Assembly (NCBI GenBank): GCA_051953655.1
Contig: JBQCIO010000242.1
Coordinates: 1 to 8,190 of the forward strand
Source of the DNA: JBQCHF01 sp051953655
Lineage (GTDB): Bacteria; Actinomycetota; Actinomycetes; Motilibacterales; Motilibacteraceae
DNA length: 8,190 nt
Direction of reading: 5' to 3'
The notes under the pieces were generated by a model. It saw only the letters and a list, made by a program, of their open reading frames with translations. It ran no database searches and had not been told where the DNA came from. The position numbers and the translations under genes are program-made. Shown here in pieces: positions 1-5,748 of the stretch (position 1 is its first letter; every line of letters begins with the position of its first letter).

Positions 1-37
1 GGGTCGTTGTCTTGTGTTTTACTTTTCTTGGGTGGTT

Positions 38-77
38 CCCCCCGGTTCGGGGGGGGGCCCCCCCTGGGGCCCCCCCC
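38..77 (-). terminator. GC-run hairpin downstream of gluB
   Basis: The stretch just after the gluB stop consists almost entirely of homopolymer G and C runs. Positions 50-57 (G) pair with 70-77 (C), and 58-61 (C) pair with 66-69 (G), giving a 12-bp stem with a 4-base loop. A second possible stem, 38-44 with 48-54, has a 3-base loop. On the gluB strand no U-tract follows the hairpin; the flank is A-rich (AAGAAAAGTAAAAC in reverse reading). It is therefore not a canonical intrinsic terminator. It could be a U-less actinobacterial terminator, or a hairpin that stabilises the gluB 3' end between the binding-protein gene and permease genes expected beyond the window edge. Homopolymer runs of this kind are also prone to sequencing error. 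Confidence 0.5.
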
Positions 78-90
78 ACGTAGCGGGCGG

Positions 91-981
91 TCAGGCGCCG
101 CAGTTGGCGTCGAGCGCCGGGGCGGTGGGCGCGGCGACGCCGGACTTGCCGAGCGTCTTGTCGAACGCGGCCTTCCACGAGCCGTCGGCGAAGGAGTCGG
201 TGAAGGTCTTGTTGAGGAACGAGCACATGTCGGCGTCGCCCTTCTTGAACCCGATGCCGTAGCGCTCCTCGCTGAAGGCGTCGCCGACGACCTTGAGGTT
301 GTCCGGGTCCTCGGCGGCGTAGCCGAGCAGGATCGCCCCGTCGGTCGTCACGGCGTCGACCTGCTTGTTCTTCAGCTGCTGCACGCACTCGCTGTAGGTG
401 GCGAAGGGCGCCGGCGCCGCGCCGTACTTCTCCTCCACGGTCTTGATGGAGGTCGAGCCGGTCACCGAGCAGACCTTCTTGCCGGACAGGTCCGTCGGGC
501 CGTTGATCGAGCTGTCGTCCTTGCGCACCAGCAGCTGTTGGCCGGTCACGTAGTAGGGGCCGGCCTGCCCGACCACCTCGCGACGCTTGTCGGTGATCGA
601 GTAGGAGGCGATGACGAAGTCGACGGTGCCGTTCTGCAGGAACGGCTCGCGGTTCTTGCTCACCGTCTCGACCCACTCGACCTTGCCCGGGTCGATGCCG
701 AGCTTGGCGGCCACGATCTTGCCCATCTCGATGTCGAAGCCCTGGGGCGTGTCGCTGCCGGGCTTCTTGAAGCCGATGCCGGGCTGGTCGAACTTGACGC
801 CGATCTTCACCTTGCCGGCGTCGTGGAGCTTGGCCATCGAGCTGCCGGCCGGGAAGGTCACGTCCTTGGCGACGTCCGTGGTCGCGCCGGCGTCGGAGCC
901 ACCGCCGCAGGCGGCGAGGGACAGGACGAGCGCGAGCCCGGCGCCGAGGATCCCGGCCTTGGTGGTACGTCGTGCACGCAC
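91..981 (-). CDS. gluB: Glutamate ABC transporter substrate-binding lipoprotein GluB
   Basis: A 296-residue extracytoplasmic binding protein of the amino-acid (SBP family 3) ABC importers, likely delivering glutamate to a GluCD permease. The GTG start at 979-981 is chosen because AGGAGG (989-994, minus strand) lies 7 nt upstream. The more upstream in-frame start would add 14 residues that read through this ribosome-binding site. Residues 1-24 form a lipoprotein signal (MRARRTTKAG, hydrophobic core, lipobox LAAC) with lipidated Cys25. The family 3 pattern is visible: IGVKFDQPGIGFK (60-72), GFDIEMGK (81-88), FVIASYSIT (122-130), GPYYVTGQQLLV (141-152) and VDAVTTDGAILLGY (208-221). Four further cysteines (171, 199, 253, 294) are probably disulfide pairs. 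It follows gluA after 54 nt and should be co-transcribed with it. The family is clear; glutamate specificity rests on similarity to actinobacterial GluB and on the neighbouring gluA. Confidence 0.92.
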   Translation of the reverse strand: MRARRTTKAGILGAGLALVLSLAACGGGSDAGATTDVAKDVTFPAGSSMAKLHDAGKVKIGVKFDQPGIGFKKPGSDTPQGFDIEMGKIVAAKLGIDPGKVEWVETVSKNREPFLQNGTVDFVIASYSITDKRREVVGQAGPYYVTGQQLLVRKDDSSINGPTDLSGKKVCSVTGSTSIKTVEEKYGAAPAPFATYSECVQQLKNKQVDAVTTDGAILLGYAAEDPDNLKVVGDAFSEERYGIGFKKGDADMCSFLNKTFTDSFADGSWKAAFDKTLGKSGVAAPTAPALDANCGA

Positions 982-988
982 GGCATTT

Positions 989-994
989 CCTCCT
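989..994 (-). promoter_or_regulatory. Ribosome-binding site of gluB
   Basis: AGGAGG on the minus strand, 7 nt before the GTG at 979-981. It decides the gluB start against the in-frame start further upstream at 1023. An ATG at 984-986 lies in a different frame and would not give the lipoprotein. Confidence 0.8.
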
Positions 995-1035
995 ACAGGT
1001 GGTCGGATGTGAAGGAAGGGCAAGGGGGAGCGTTG

Positions 1036-1809
1036 TCAGTGGGTCAGGATCTTGGAGAGGAAGTCGCGGGCCCGCTCCGAGCGCGGGTTGGTGAAGAACT
1101 CGTCCGGCTCGGCCTGCTCGACGATGGCGCCGTCGGCCATGAAGACGACCCGGTGGGCGGCGCGCCGGGCGAAGCCCATCTCGTGGGTGACGACCACCAT
1201 CGTCATGCCCTCCCGGGCCAGCGAGGTCATGACGTCGAGGACCTCGTTGACCATCTCCGGGTCCAGCGCCGAGGTCGGCTCGTCGAAGAGGATGACCTTG
1301 GGGTCCATGGCGAGGGCGCGCGCGATCGCGACCCGCTGCTGCTGCCCCCCGGACAGCTGCGCCGGGTGCTTGTCGGCCTGGTCGCCCACGCCGACCCGCT
1401 CCAGCAGCGCTCGCGCCCGGCGCTCGGCGTCGTCGCGGGAGCGCCCGCGCACCTTGACCGGGCCGAGCGTCACGTTCTCCAGCACCGTCTTGTGCGCGAA
1501 GAGGTTGAAGGACTGGAAGACCATGCCGACGTCGGCGCGCAGCCGGGCCAGCCCCTTGCCCTCCTGCGGCAGCGGCTCCCCGTCCACCGTGATGGTTCCG
1601 CTGTCGATGGTCTCCAGCCGGTTGATCGTCCGGCACAGCGTCGACTTGCCCGAGCCGGACGGTCCGACGACCACGACGACCTCGCCGCGACCGATCGTCA
1701 GGTTCACCTCGCGCAGCACGTGCAGCGGGCCGAAGTGCTTGTCCACCCGGTCCAGCACCACGAGCGGGTCGCCGGGCACGGGGGTGTCGTGCGGTGCGCG
1801 CAGCTCCAC
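1036..1809 (-). CDS. gluA: Glutamate ABC transporter ATP-binding protein GluA
   Basis: A 257-residue cytoplasmic ATPase of the polar amino-acid importer family (GlnQ/GluA type) that powers uptake through the membrane permeases. All nucleotide-binding motifs are present: Walker A GPSGSGKS (49-56), Q-loop Gln99 in MVFQSFNLF, ABC signature LSGGQQQ (152-158), Walker B VILFDEP (172-178) and the switch His209 in VVTHEMGFA. The length is normal for the family, with about 15 extra residues before the first strand. The GTG start at 1807-1809 is supported by AGGAGG at 1818-1823, 8 nt upstream. It is the first gene of the minus-strand operon, followed by gluB. The order gluA-gluB matches the gluABCD operon of corynebacteria, so permease genes are expected to the left of the window. 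Confidence 0.95.
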   Translation of the reverse strand: MELRAPHDTPVPGDPLVVLDRVDKHFGPLHVLREVNLTIGRGEVVVVVGPSGSGKSTLCRTINRLETIDSGTITVDGEPLPQEGKGLARLRADVGMVFQSFNLFAHKTVLENVTLGPVKVRGRSRDDAERRARALLERVGVGDQADKHPAQLSGGQQQRVAIARALAMDPKVILFDEPTSALDPEMVNEVLDVMTSLAREGMTMVVVTHEMGFARRAAHRVVFMADGAIVEQAEPDEFFTNPRSERARDFLSKILTH

Positions 1810-1817
1810 GGGCGGGC

Positions 1818-1823
1818 CCTCCT
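1818..1823 (-). promoter_or_regulatory. Ribosome-binding site of gluA
   Basis: AGGAGG on the minus strand with an 8-nt spacer to the GTG start of gluA. It supports this start over any internal GTG. Confidence 0.75.
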
Positions 1824-1914
1824 GGGCAGGGGTTCGGATGGCGTCAGAGGCACTGACGATCGGCCGGCCGGCTGGCCGCCGGATGGGCGCCGGACGGTCG
1901 AGCGGGTGCCGCGG

Positions 1915-1920
1915 ACGCTA
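1915..1920 (-). promoter_or_regulatory. Possible -10 element for the gluAB operon
   Basis: On the minus strand this reads TAGCGT, fitting the actinobacterial -10 pattern TANNNT. It would place transcription start near 1908 and give a leader of about 100 nt before gluA. A -35 element is weak; TTCAGC, 18 nt upstream, is the best match. That position overlaps the first of the phased direct repeats (1941-1945), so a regulator bound there would sit on this promoter. In such GC-rich DNA a TANNNT match alone is only modest evidence. Confidence 0.35.
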
Positions 1921-1940
1921 GGTGGCCGCGGGGGGAGGGC

Positions 1941-1973
1941 TGAAGACGTCCTGAGGGAACCTTGAGGTTGCGA
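1941..1973 (+). promoter_or_regulatory. Three 11-bp phased direct repeats, candidate response-regulator operator
   Basis: TGAAG at 1941, TGAGG at 1952 and TGAGG at 1963 recur exactly every 11 bp, in the divergent control region between gluA and the response-regulator gene. OmpR-family regulators usually bind as dimers to direct repeats spaced 10-11 bp, one helical turn. The site lies about 87 bp before the regulator's start codon, so autoregulation is the simplest reading. It also overlaps the probable -35 region of gluA on the other strand. From memory, tandem TGAAG-type boxes are known for Cu-responsive CopR-like regulators in corynebacteria, but nothing else here points to copper. Confidence 0.5.
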
Positions 1974-2010
1974 CGCGGTGACGCTCCGGTGGCCGCGCGC
2001 CGCGGTGTGC

Positions 2011-2019
2011 TGCCATAGT
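2011..2019 (+). promoter_or_regulatory. Possible extended -10 of the two-component operon
   Basis: TGC followed by CATAGT (2014-2019) resembles an extended -10 (TGN then TATAGT-like) in an otherwise GC-saturated stretch. Transcription would begin near 2026, giving a leader of about 34 nt before the GTG at 2060. The phased repeats end about 40 bp upstream, where an activator could act. No convincing -35 is visible. Confidence 0.4.
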
Positions 2020-2049
2020 CGCGGCCGGTGGGAAGGCTCTCTTCGCGCG

Positions 2050-2054
2050 GGAGG
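2050..2054 (+). promoter_or_regulatory. Ribosome-binding site of the response regulator
   Basis: GGAGG ends 5 nt before the GTG at 2060. The alternative GTG at 2054 begins inside this sequence and so cannot use it, which favours the 2060 start. That start also places the first beta strand (RLLVVEDDD) directly at the N-terminus, as is usual for the family. Confidence 0.7.
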
Positions 2055-2059
2055 TGGGC

Positions 2060-2782
2060 GTGCGGCTGCTGGTGGTCGAGGACGACGACAGCGTCGGCGC
2101 GCCGCTGTGCGCGATCCTGCGGCACCACAAGTTCGACGTGGTGCGGGCCCGCACCTGCGCCGAGGCCCGGCGCGCCGCCGTCGGCGCCGACGTCGTGCTG
2201 CTCGACCTCGGCCTGCCCGACGGCGACGGCATCGCCCTGATGACGGCCCTGCAGCGCGAGCACGACCTCCCGGTCATCGTCACGACGGCGCGGGGGGACC
2301 TGCCCTCGCGCCTGCACGGGCTCACCGTGGGCGCCGACGACTACCTGGTGAAGCCCTACGACGTGCGCGAGCTGGTCGCACGGATCACCGCGCTCTCTCG
2401 GCGGATGCGCCGCGAACGGGCCGCCGACGGCCCGCGGGTGCACGAGGTCGCCGGGCTGCGGGTGGACGAGGCGGCCCGCACGGTGCACGACCTCCTCGAC
2501 GACGCCGCCGTCTCCGACGGTCCGTCGGAGATTGACGTGACGGATGCCCGCCTCGGCAAGCAGATCTCCCTGTCACCCAAGGAGTTCGACCTGCTGGCAC
2601 TGCTCGCCCAGGCCGGTGGCGCAGTGGTGCGGCGCGAGCAGATCTGCGCGGAGGTGTGGCAGGGCACCTGGCGGGACACCCACCGCACCCTCGAGGTCCA
2701 CGTGGCCTCGCTGCGGGCCAAGCTGGGCCGGCCCGACGTCGTCGAGACGGTGCGCGGCGTCGGCTATCGGCTCGCGGGCTGA
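2060..2782 (+). CDS. OmpR/PhoB-family two-component response regulator
   Basis: A 240-residue DNA-binding regulator activated by phosphorylation from the kinase encoded next to it. The receiver domain (about 1-115) shows the acidic pair Asp8/Asp9, phospho-acceptor Asp49 in VVLLDLGLPDGDG, Thr76 and Lys98 in YLVKPY, with the switch aromatic Tyr95. The C-terminal winged helix (about 130-240) shows LSPKEFDLLALLAQ (171-184), RREQICAEVW (191-200), the recognition-helix segment RTLEVHVASLRAKLG (209-223) and VRGVGYRL (231-238). An acidic stretch of about 20-25 residues (about 144-166, HDLLDDAAVSDGPSEIDV) separates LRVDEAARTV from the usual IxLSPKE strand. This is longer than in typical PhoB-type domains. 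The gene heads the operon with the kinase, 12 nt apart. The target genes are not shown by the sequence; the phased repeats upstream suggest autoregulation and possibly control of gluAB. Confidence 0.95.
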   Translation: MRLLVVEDDDSVGAPLCAILRHHKFDVVRARTCAEARRAAVGADVVLLDLGLPDGDGIALMTALQREHDLPVIVTTARGDLPSRLHGLTVGADDYLVKPYDVRELVARITALSRRMRRERAADGPRVHEVAGLRVDEAARTVHDLLDDAAVSDGPSEIDVTDARLGKQISLSPKEFDLLALLAQAGGAVVRREQICAEVWQGTWRDTHRTLEVHVASLRAKLGRPDVVETVRGVGYRLAG

Positions 2783-2794
2783 CCGGACGACGTC

Positions 2795-4225
2795 GTGCGC
2801 ACCCGCCTGGCCGGCCTGCTGCTGGGGCTGCTCGCCACCGTGCTGGTGGCGCTGGTGGTCCCGCTCGGGCTCACCCTCACCAGCGCCGCCCAGCAGCGGG
2901 TCTACCTGGACCGGCTGGGCGACGCCACCCGCCTGGCGTCGGTGGCCGGCCGCGCCGGCACCCCGGCGGACCTGGTCGCGCTGCGGGCGGACCTGCAGCG
3001 CTACGAGGACGTCTACGGCATCGCCGCCCAGCTGCTCGACCGCAACGGGCAGTCGGTCGTGTCCTCGGCCCGCCCGCCGGACCTGGGGGCGCCGGGCAGC
3101 GCGGCCCGCCAGCGGGTCGACGTCGCCCGCACCGGCCGGCGCGGGGACCCGCCGGCCGCCCGCGCGCCGTGGGACACCCGTCCGCTGGTGGTGGCCGAGC
3201 CCGTCGTGCGCGGCGGCGACGTGACCGGCGTGCTGGTCACCGCCTCGCCGACCCGGGAGCTGGCGCTGCGCGCCACCGCCACCTGGGCGCTGCTGGTGCT
3301 GGCCGCGCTGGCGCTGCTGGCCGGGTCGGCCTGGCTGGCCGGGCGGATGGCGCGGTGGGTGCTGCGGCCGGTCTCCCAGCTGGACCAGGCCACGCACGCG
3401 GTGTCCACCGGCCGGCTGAGCACCCGGGTGGTCGCCACCGACGGGCCGCCGGAGCTGCGCAACCTGGCCGTGGCCTTCAACGAGATGGCCGGCAGCGTGG
3501 AGGCCCTGCTGGCCCAGCAGGCCGCGTTCGTGGCCGACGCCTCGCACCCGCTGCGCAACCCGCTCGGCGCGCTGCTGCTGCGGCTGGAGGAGGTGGCGCT
3601 CACGCTGCCGCCGGGCTCGGAGGAGCAGCTGGACGCGGTCCGCGCCGAGGGGCAGCGGCTGGCCCGGGTGCTCGACGAGCTGCTCGAGCTGGCCCGCGCC
3701 GAGCACGTGGCCGGCGCGCCGGTCCCGGTCGACGTCGACGCGCTGCTGACTGACCGCGCCGCGGCCTGGGCGCCGGTGGCCGCGCGGCGCGAGGTCGGGC
3801 TCGTCCTGGAGCGGGCCGCCGCCGTGGTCGGGCTGGCCGACCCGGTGGGGCTGTCCAGCGCCCTGGACGCGGTGGTGGACAACGCGGTGAAGTTCACCCC
3901 GCCCGGTGGGCAGGTGCGGCTGTCCGCCCGGCGCGAGGGCCAGCGCGCGGTGCTCGTCGTCGCCGACGACGGGCCCGGGCTGGCCGACGACGAGCTCGAG
4001 CGGGTGGGGGACCGGTTCTGGCGCAGCCCCCGGCACGCCAACGTGCCCGGCAGCGGGTTGGGCCTGGCCGTGGCCCGCTCGCTGCTGGCCGCCCACGGCG
4101 GCGCCCTGCGCGCCGGGCACGGCGCCCCGACCGGCCTGGTCGTCCGCCTGGAGGTGCCGGCGGCGACGGCCGTGCCCGCGCCGGCCGGCCCGGGCCGCGG
4201 CCGGCTGGGCGCCCGCGTCCGCTGA
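2795..4225 (+). CDS. HAMP-domain sensor histidine kinase
   Basis: A 476-residue membrane sensor kinase, partner of the preceding regulator. Transmembrane helix 1 is at about 7-29, an extracytoplasmic sensing region of about 130 residues follows, and helix 2 is at about 162-183. HAMP (about 184-236) comes next, then the HisKA dimerisation helix (about 241-305) and the ATPase domain. The phospho-acceptor is His251 in ADASHPLRNPLGALL. The ATP site has the N-box DAVVDNAVKFTP (Asn363), G1 DDGPG (391-395), the F-box RFWR (407-410) and G2 GSGLGL (419-424). The residue after the histidine, normally Glu/Asp or Gln in actinobacterial kinases, is Pro252, which is unusual. The GTG start lies 12 nt after the regulator's stop with no strong Shine-Dalgarno, so translational coupling is likely. 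The ligand is unknown; the flanking glutamate and TAXI binding proteins are candidates. Confidence 0.94.
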   Translation: MRTRLAGLLLGLLATVLVALVVPLGLTLTSAAQQRVYLDRLGDATRLASVAGRAGTPADLVALRADLQRYEDVYGIAAQLLDRNGQSVVSSARPPDLGAPGSAARQRVDVARTGRRGDPPAARAPWDTRPLVVAEPVVRGGDVTGVLVTASPTRELALRATATWALLVLAALALLAGSAWLAGRMARWVLRPVSQLDQATHAVSTGRLSTRVVATDGPPELRNLAVAFNEMAGSVEALLAQQAAFVADASHPLRNPLGALLLRLEEVALTLPPGSEEQLDAVRAEGQRLARVLDELLELARAEHVAGAPVPVDVDALLTDRAAAWAPVAARREVGLVLERAAAVVGLADPVGLSSALDAVVDNAVKFTPPGGQVRLSARREGQRAVLVVADDGPGLADDELERVGDRFWRSPRHANVPGSGLGLAVARSLLAAHGGALRAGHGAPTGLVVRLEVPAATAVPAPAGPGRGRLGARVR

Positions 4226-4234
4226 CCGGCCGTC

Positions 4235-4347
4235 GACCATGGTCCGGGAAGCGGCGGGAACCGAATCGCGCAGGCGCTGCCCGGCGTGTTGTGGCGATCG
4301 CGGCCCGACACGCCGCGTCCCGGCGCTGAGCGCCTGCGCAATTCGGT
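4235..4347. repeat. Nested palindromic intergenic repeat, copy A (likely bidirectional terminator)
   Basis: This element fills the 156-bp gap between the convergent kinase and TAXI genes. The outer arms 4260-4278 (ACCGAATCGCGCAGGCGCT) and 4329-4347 are reverse complements with one mismatch, a G-U pair in RNA. Inside, CGGCGTGT (4282-4289) pairs perfectly with ACACGCCG (4308-4315), and the loop contains the 8-bp palindrome GCGATCGC (4294-4301). Upstream, GACCATGGTCCG (4235-4246) carries a 10-bp palindrome and resembles the box preceding copies B and C. The folded RNA would end transcripts from either side, although no U-tract follows. The outer end CCGAATYGCGCA and the inner stem are shared with the copies at 7877-8124, while the middle of the arms differs. 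Confidence 0.75.
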
Positions 4348-4381
4348 CACCGTCGAGCTGCCCGGGCCCGGCCGGCCGCGC

Positions 4382-5353
4382 TCAGGACTGGGCGGCGCGG
4401 TACCAGGCGACCGCGCCCGGGTGCAGCGGCACCGGCGAGGTGAAGATCGCCGAGCGGCGGTCCAGCGCGCCGGCGAGGGGCACGGTGCGCGAGATCTCGG
4501 CGCGGCCCTCGAACAGCAGCCGGGTGACGGCCTCGACCAGCGCCGGGTCGGTGTCGACGCTGGTGACGATCAGGTTGGGCACGGCGAGGGTGTCGACCGG
4601 GCTGTCCAGGCCGTAGGCGTCGGCCGGCAGGGTGGCCGCGCGGTAGGAGGTGCCGTAGCGCTCGCGCATCTGCCCGGCGAGGTCGCCGAGCGGCAGCAGC
4701 CGCACCGGCAGCCGGGCGGCGAGGTCGGCGATGCCCGCGGTGGGCACCCCGCCGGACCAGAAGAAGGCATCGATCCGGCCCTCGGCCAGGGCGTCGATGC
4801 TCTCGTCGATGCCGAGCCCGAGGTCGGTGACCCGACCCGGCTCGATCCCGGCGGTGGACAGCACCCGCTGAGCGATGAGCGCGGTCCCCGAGCCCGGCGC
4901 GCCGAGCGAGACCCGGTGCCCGACCAGGTCCGGCAGCGCGCGCAGGCCGGAGGAAGCGGGCACGACCACGTGGAAGTAGTCGTCGTAGACGCGGGCGACG
5001 GCGGCCACCCGCAGCGGCCGGGTGAACGGCCCGGTGCCCTGCACCGCGTCGGTGGCGGCGTCGAGCGCGCTGAACGCGAACACCCGCGGCGCCGCGGCGG
5101 CCCGGCGCAGGTTCTCCACGCTGCCGCTGGTGGGCAGCACGGTGACCGGCGCCCCGGGCAGCCGCCGACCGGCGACCGAGCCGACCTCCGAGCCGAAGGC
5201 GTAGTAGACCCCGCGGGTCCCGCCGGTGGCCAGGGTGACCGACCCGGCGGCATACGTCGGGCCGCCGCGCGAGCAGCCGGCGAGGGCGGCCGCGGGGGTG
5301 AGCAGGGCGAGCAGCAGGAGCGCGACGGGGCGTGCGCGCATGCCTTGCCTCAC
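4382..5353 (-). CDS. TAXI-family TRAP transporter solute-binding lipoprotein
   Basis: A 323-residue extracytoplasmic binding protein of the TAXI branch of TRAP systems, whose members bind organic acids or amino acids such as glutamate. It has a lipoprotein signal with lipobox LAGC and Cys27. TAXI hallmarks are TGGTRGVYYAFG (43-54), the TSGSVENL segment, GAPGSGTA near the middle, DAFFWSGGVPTAGI, VPNLIVT and LHPGAVAWYR near the C-terminus. Length is normal. The start is uncertain: GTG at 5351-5353 has GGAGG 4 nt upstream, while ATG at 5339-5341 (four codons shorter, MRARPVALLL) has GAGG 6 nt upstream. No DctQM-type permease is encoded nearby, so this is an orphan binding protein. It lies tail to tail with the kinase, and an orphan TAXI protein could serve as a ligand receptor for that kinase (inference). 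Confidence 0.9.
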   Translation of the reverse strand: MRQGMRARPVALLLLALLTPAAALAGCSRGGPTYAAGSVTLATGGTRGVYYAFGSEVGSVAGRRLPGAPVTVLPTSGSVENLRRAAAAPRVFAFSALDAATDAVQGTGPFTRPLRVAAVARVYDDYFHVVVPASSGLRALPDLVGHRVSLGAPGSGTALIAQRVLSTAGIEPGRVTDLGLGIDESIDALAEGRIDAFFWSGGVPTAGIADLAARLPVRLLPLGDLAGQMRERYGTSYRAATLPADAYGLDSPVDTLAVPNLIVTSVDTDPALVEAVTRLLFEGRAEISRTVPLAGALDRRSAIFTSPVPLHPGAVAWYRAAQS

Positions 5354-5420
5354 CGTGCCTCCGGTCCAGCCTCTCCCGGCGGGCTGCCGAGGGGTGCTCT
5401 CACGGTAGGGGTGCGGGCGG

Positions 5421-5615
5421 CTACCTGCGCCGGGAAGCGGTGAGGCGTCGGTGCAGGAGGACGACCGCGGTGGCGGCCAGCACGGCGAGCAGCGCCAGGT
5501 TGACCGGGTGAGCGAGCTGCTTCGGCAGCAGCATGTTGACCCCGGCGGCCACCGCGGCGATCACCAGCAGCACGACCTGGGCCGGCCCGCGGTGCGGTTG
5601 CGACGTGACCCGCAT
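5421..5615 (-). CDS. Small two-helix membrane protein, function unknown
   Basis: A 64-residue protein starting at ATG 5613-5615. After a short basic N-terminus (MRVTSQPHRGPAQ) it has two hydrophobic segments, about residues 14-30 (VVLLVIAAVAAGVNMLL) and 36-53 (HPVNLALLAVLAATAVVL). It ends in an arginine-rich tail (HRRLTASRRR), which suggests two membrane helices with both ends in the cytoplasm. It lies 67 nt upstream of the TAXI gene on the same strand and may be co-transcribed with it. It is far too small to be a TRAP permease subunit. A weak G-rich sequence 9-10 nt before the ATG may serve as ribosome-binding site. The clean hydrophobic pattern supports a real gene, but I recognise no family. 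Confidence 0.65.
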   Translation of the reverse strand: MRVTSQPHRGPAQVVLLVIAAVAAGVNMLLPKQLAHPVNLALLAVLAATAVVLLHRRLTASRRR

Positions 5616-5668
5616 GAGCGTCTACCCCCACTCGGGACGTCCGGCCCCCGCCGGCGTCTCCGGACCAG

Positions 5669-5674
5669 ACAGTA
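5669..5674 (-). promoter_or_regulatory. Possible -10 for the small membrane protein/TAXI unit
   Basis: TACTGT on the minus strand fits TANNNT and lies in the least GC-rich part of the 133-bp divergent gap before miaB. Transcription would start near 5662, leaving a leader of about 46 nt. No clear -35 is seen. Confidence 0.3.
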
Positions 5675-5733
5675 CCGAAAGGTGCGGCCTGCATCCCTTC
5701 GGGCGGTCCGACGGCAGGAAGACGCGCGCCGCG

Positions 5734-5739
5734 TACCCT
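5734..5739 (+). promoter_or_regulatory. -10 element for a leaderless miaB transcript
   Basis: TACCCT fits the actinobacterial -10 pattern TANNNT and ends 9 nt before the miaB ATG. This is the spacing expected when transcription begins at or next to the start codon. No Shine-Dalgarno sequence precedes the ATG, which agrees with leaderless translation. A perfect 10-bp palindrome, TGACCGGTCA (5740-5749), covers the predicted start point and could be a repressor site or chance. Confidence 0.55.
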
Positions 5740-5748
5740 TGACCGGTC

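Noticed and set aside
1859..1885. GGCCGGCCGGCTGGCC-like self-complementary stretch in the gluA leader
   Set aside because: Short overlapping GC palindromes are expected by chance at this base composition; there is no spacing or repeat pattern to suggest an operator or attenuator.
7..1965. A 652-codon open frame on the plus strand opposite gluB and gluA
   Set aside because: It is an antisense shadow of two genes with complete, recognisable motifs and good ribosome-binding sites. Its protein is low-complexity, rich in Gly/Arg/Val/Leu, with no domain pattern.
2573..4240. A 555-codon open frame on the minus strand opposite the histidine kinase
   Set aside because: A shadow frame caused by high GC at third codon positions. 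Its translation is repetitive Gly/Gln/Arg/His, whereas the plus strand encodes every kinase motif.
4286..5443. A 385-codon plus-strand frame opposite the TAXI gene
   Set aside because: Low-complexity Gly/Arg/Gln/Asp translation; the minus strand has a lipobox and the TAXI motifs.
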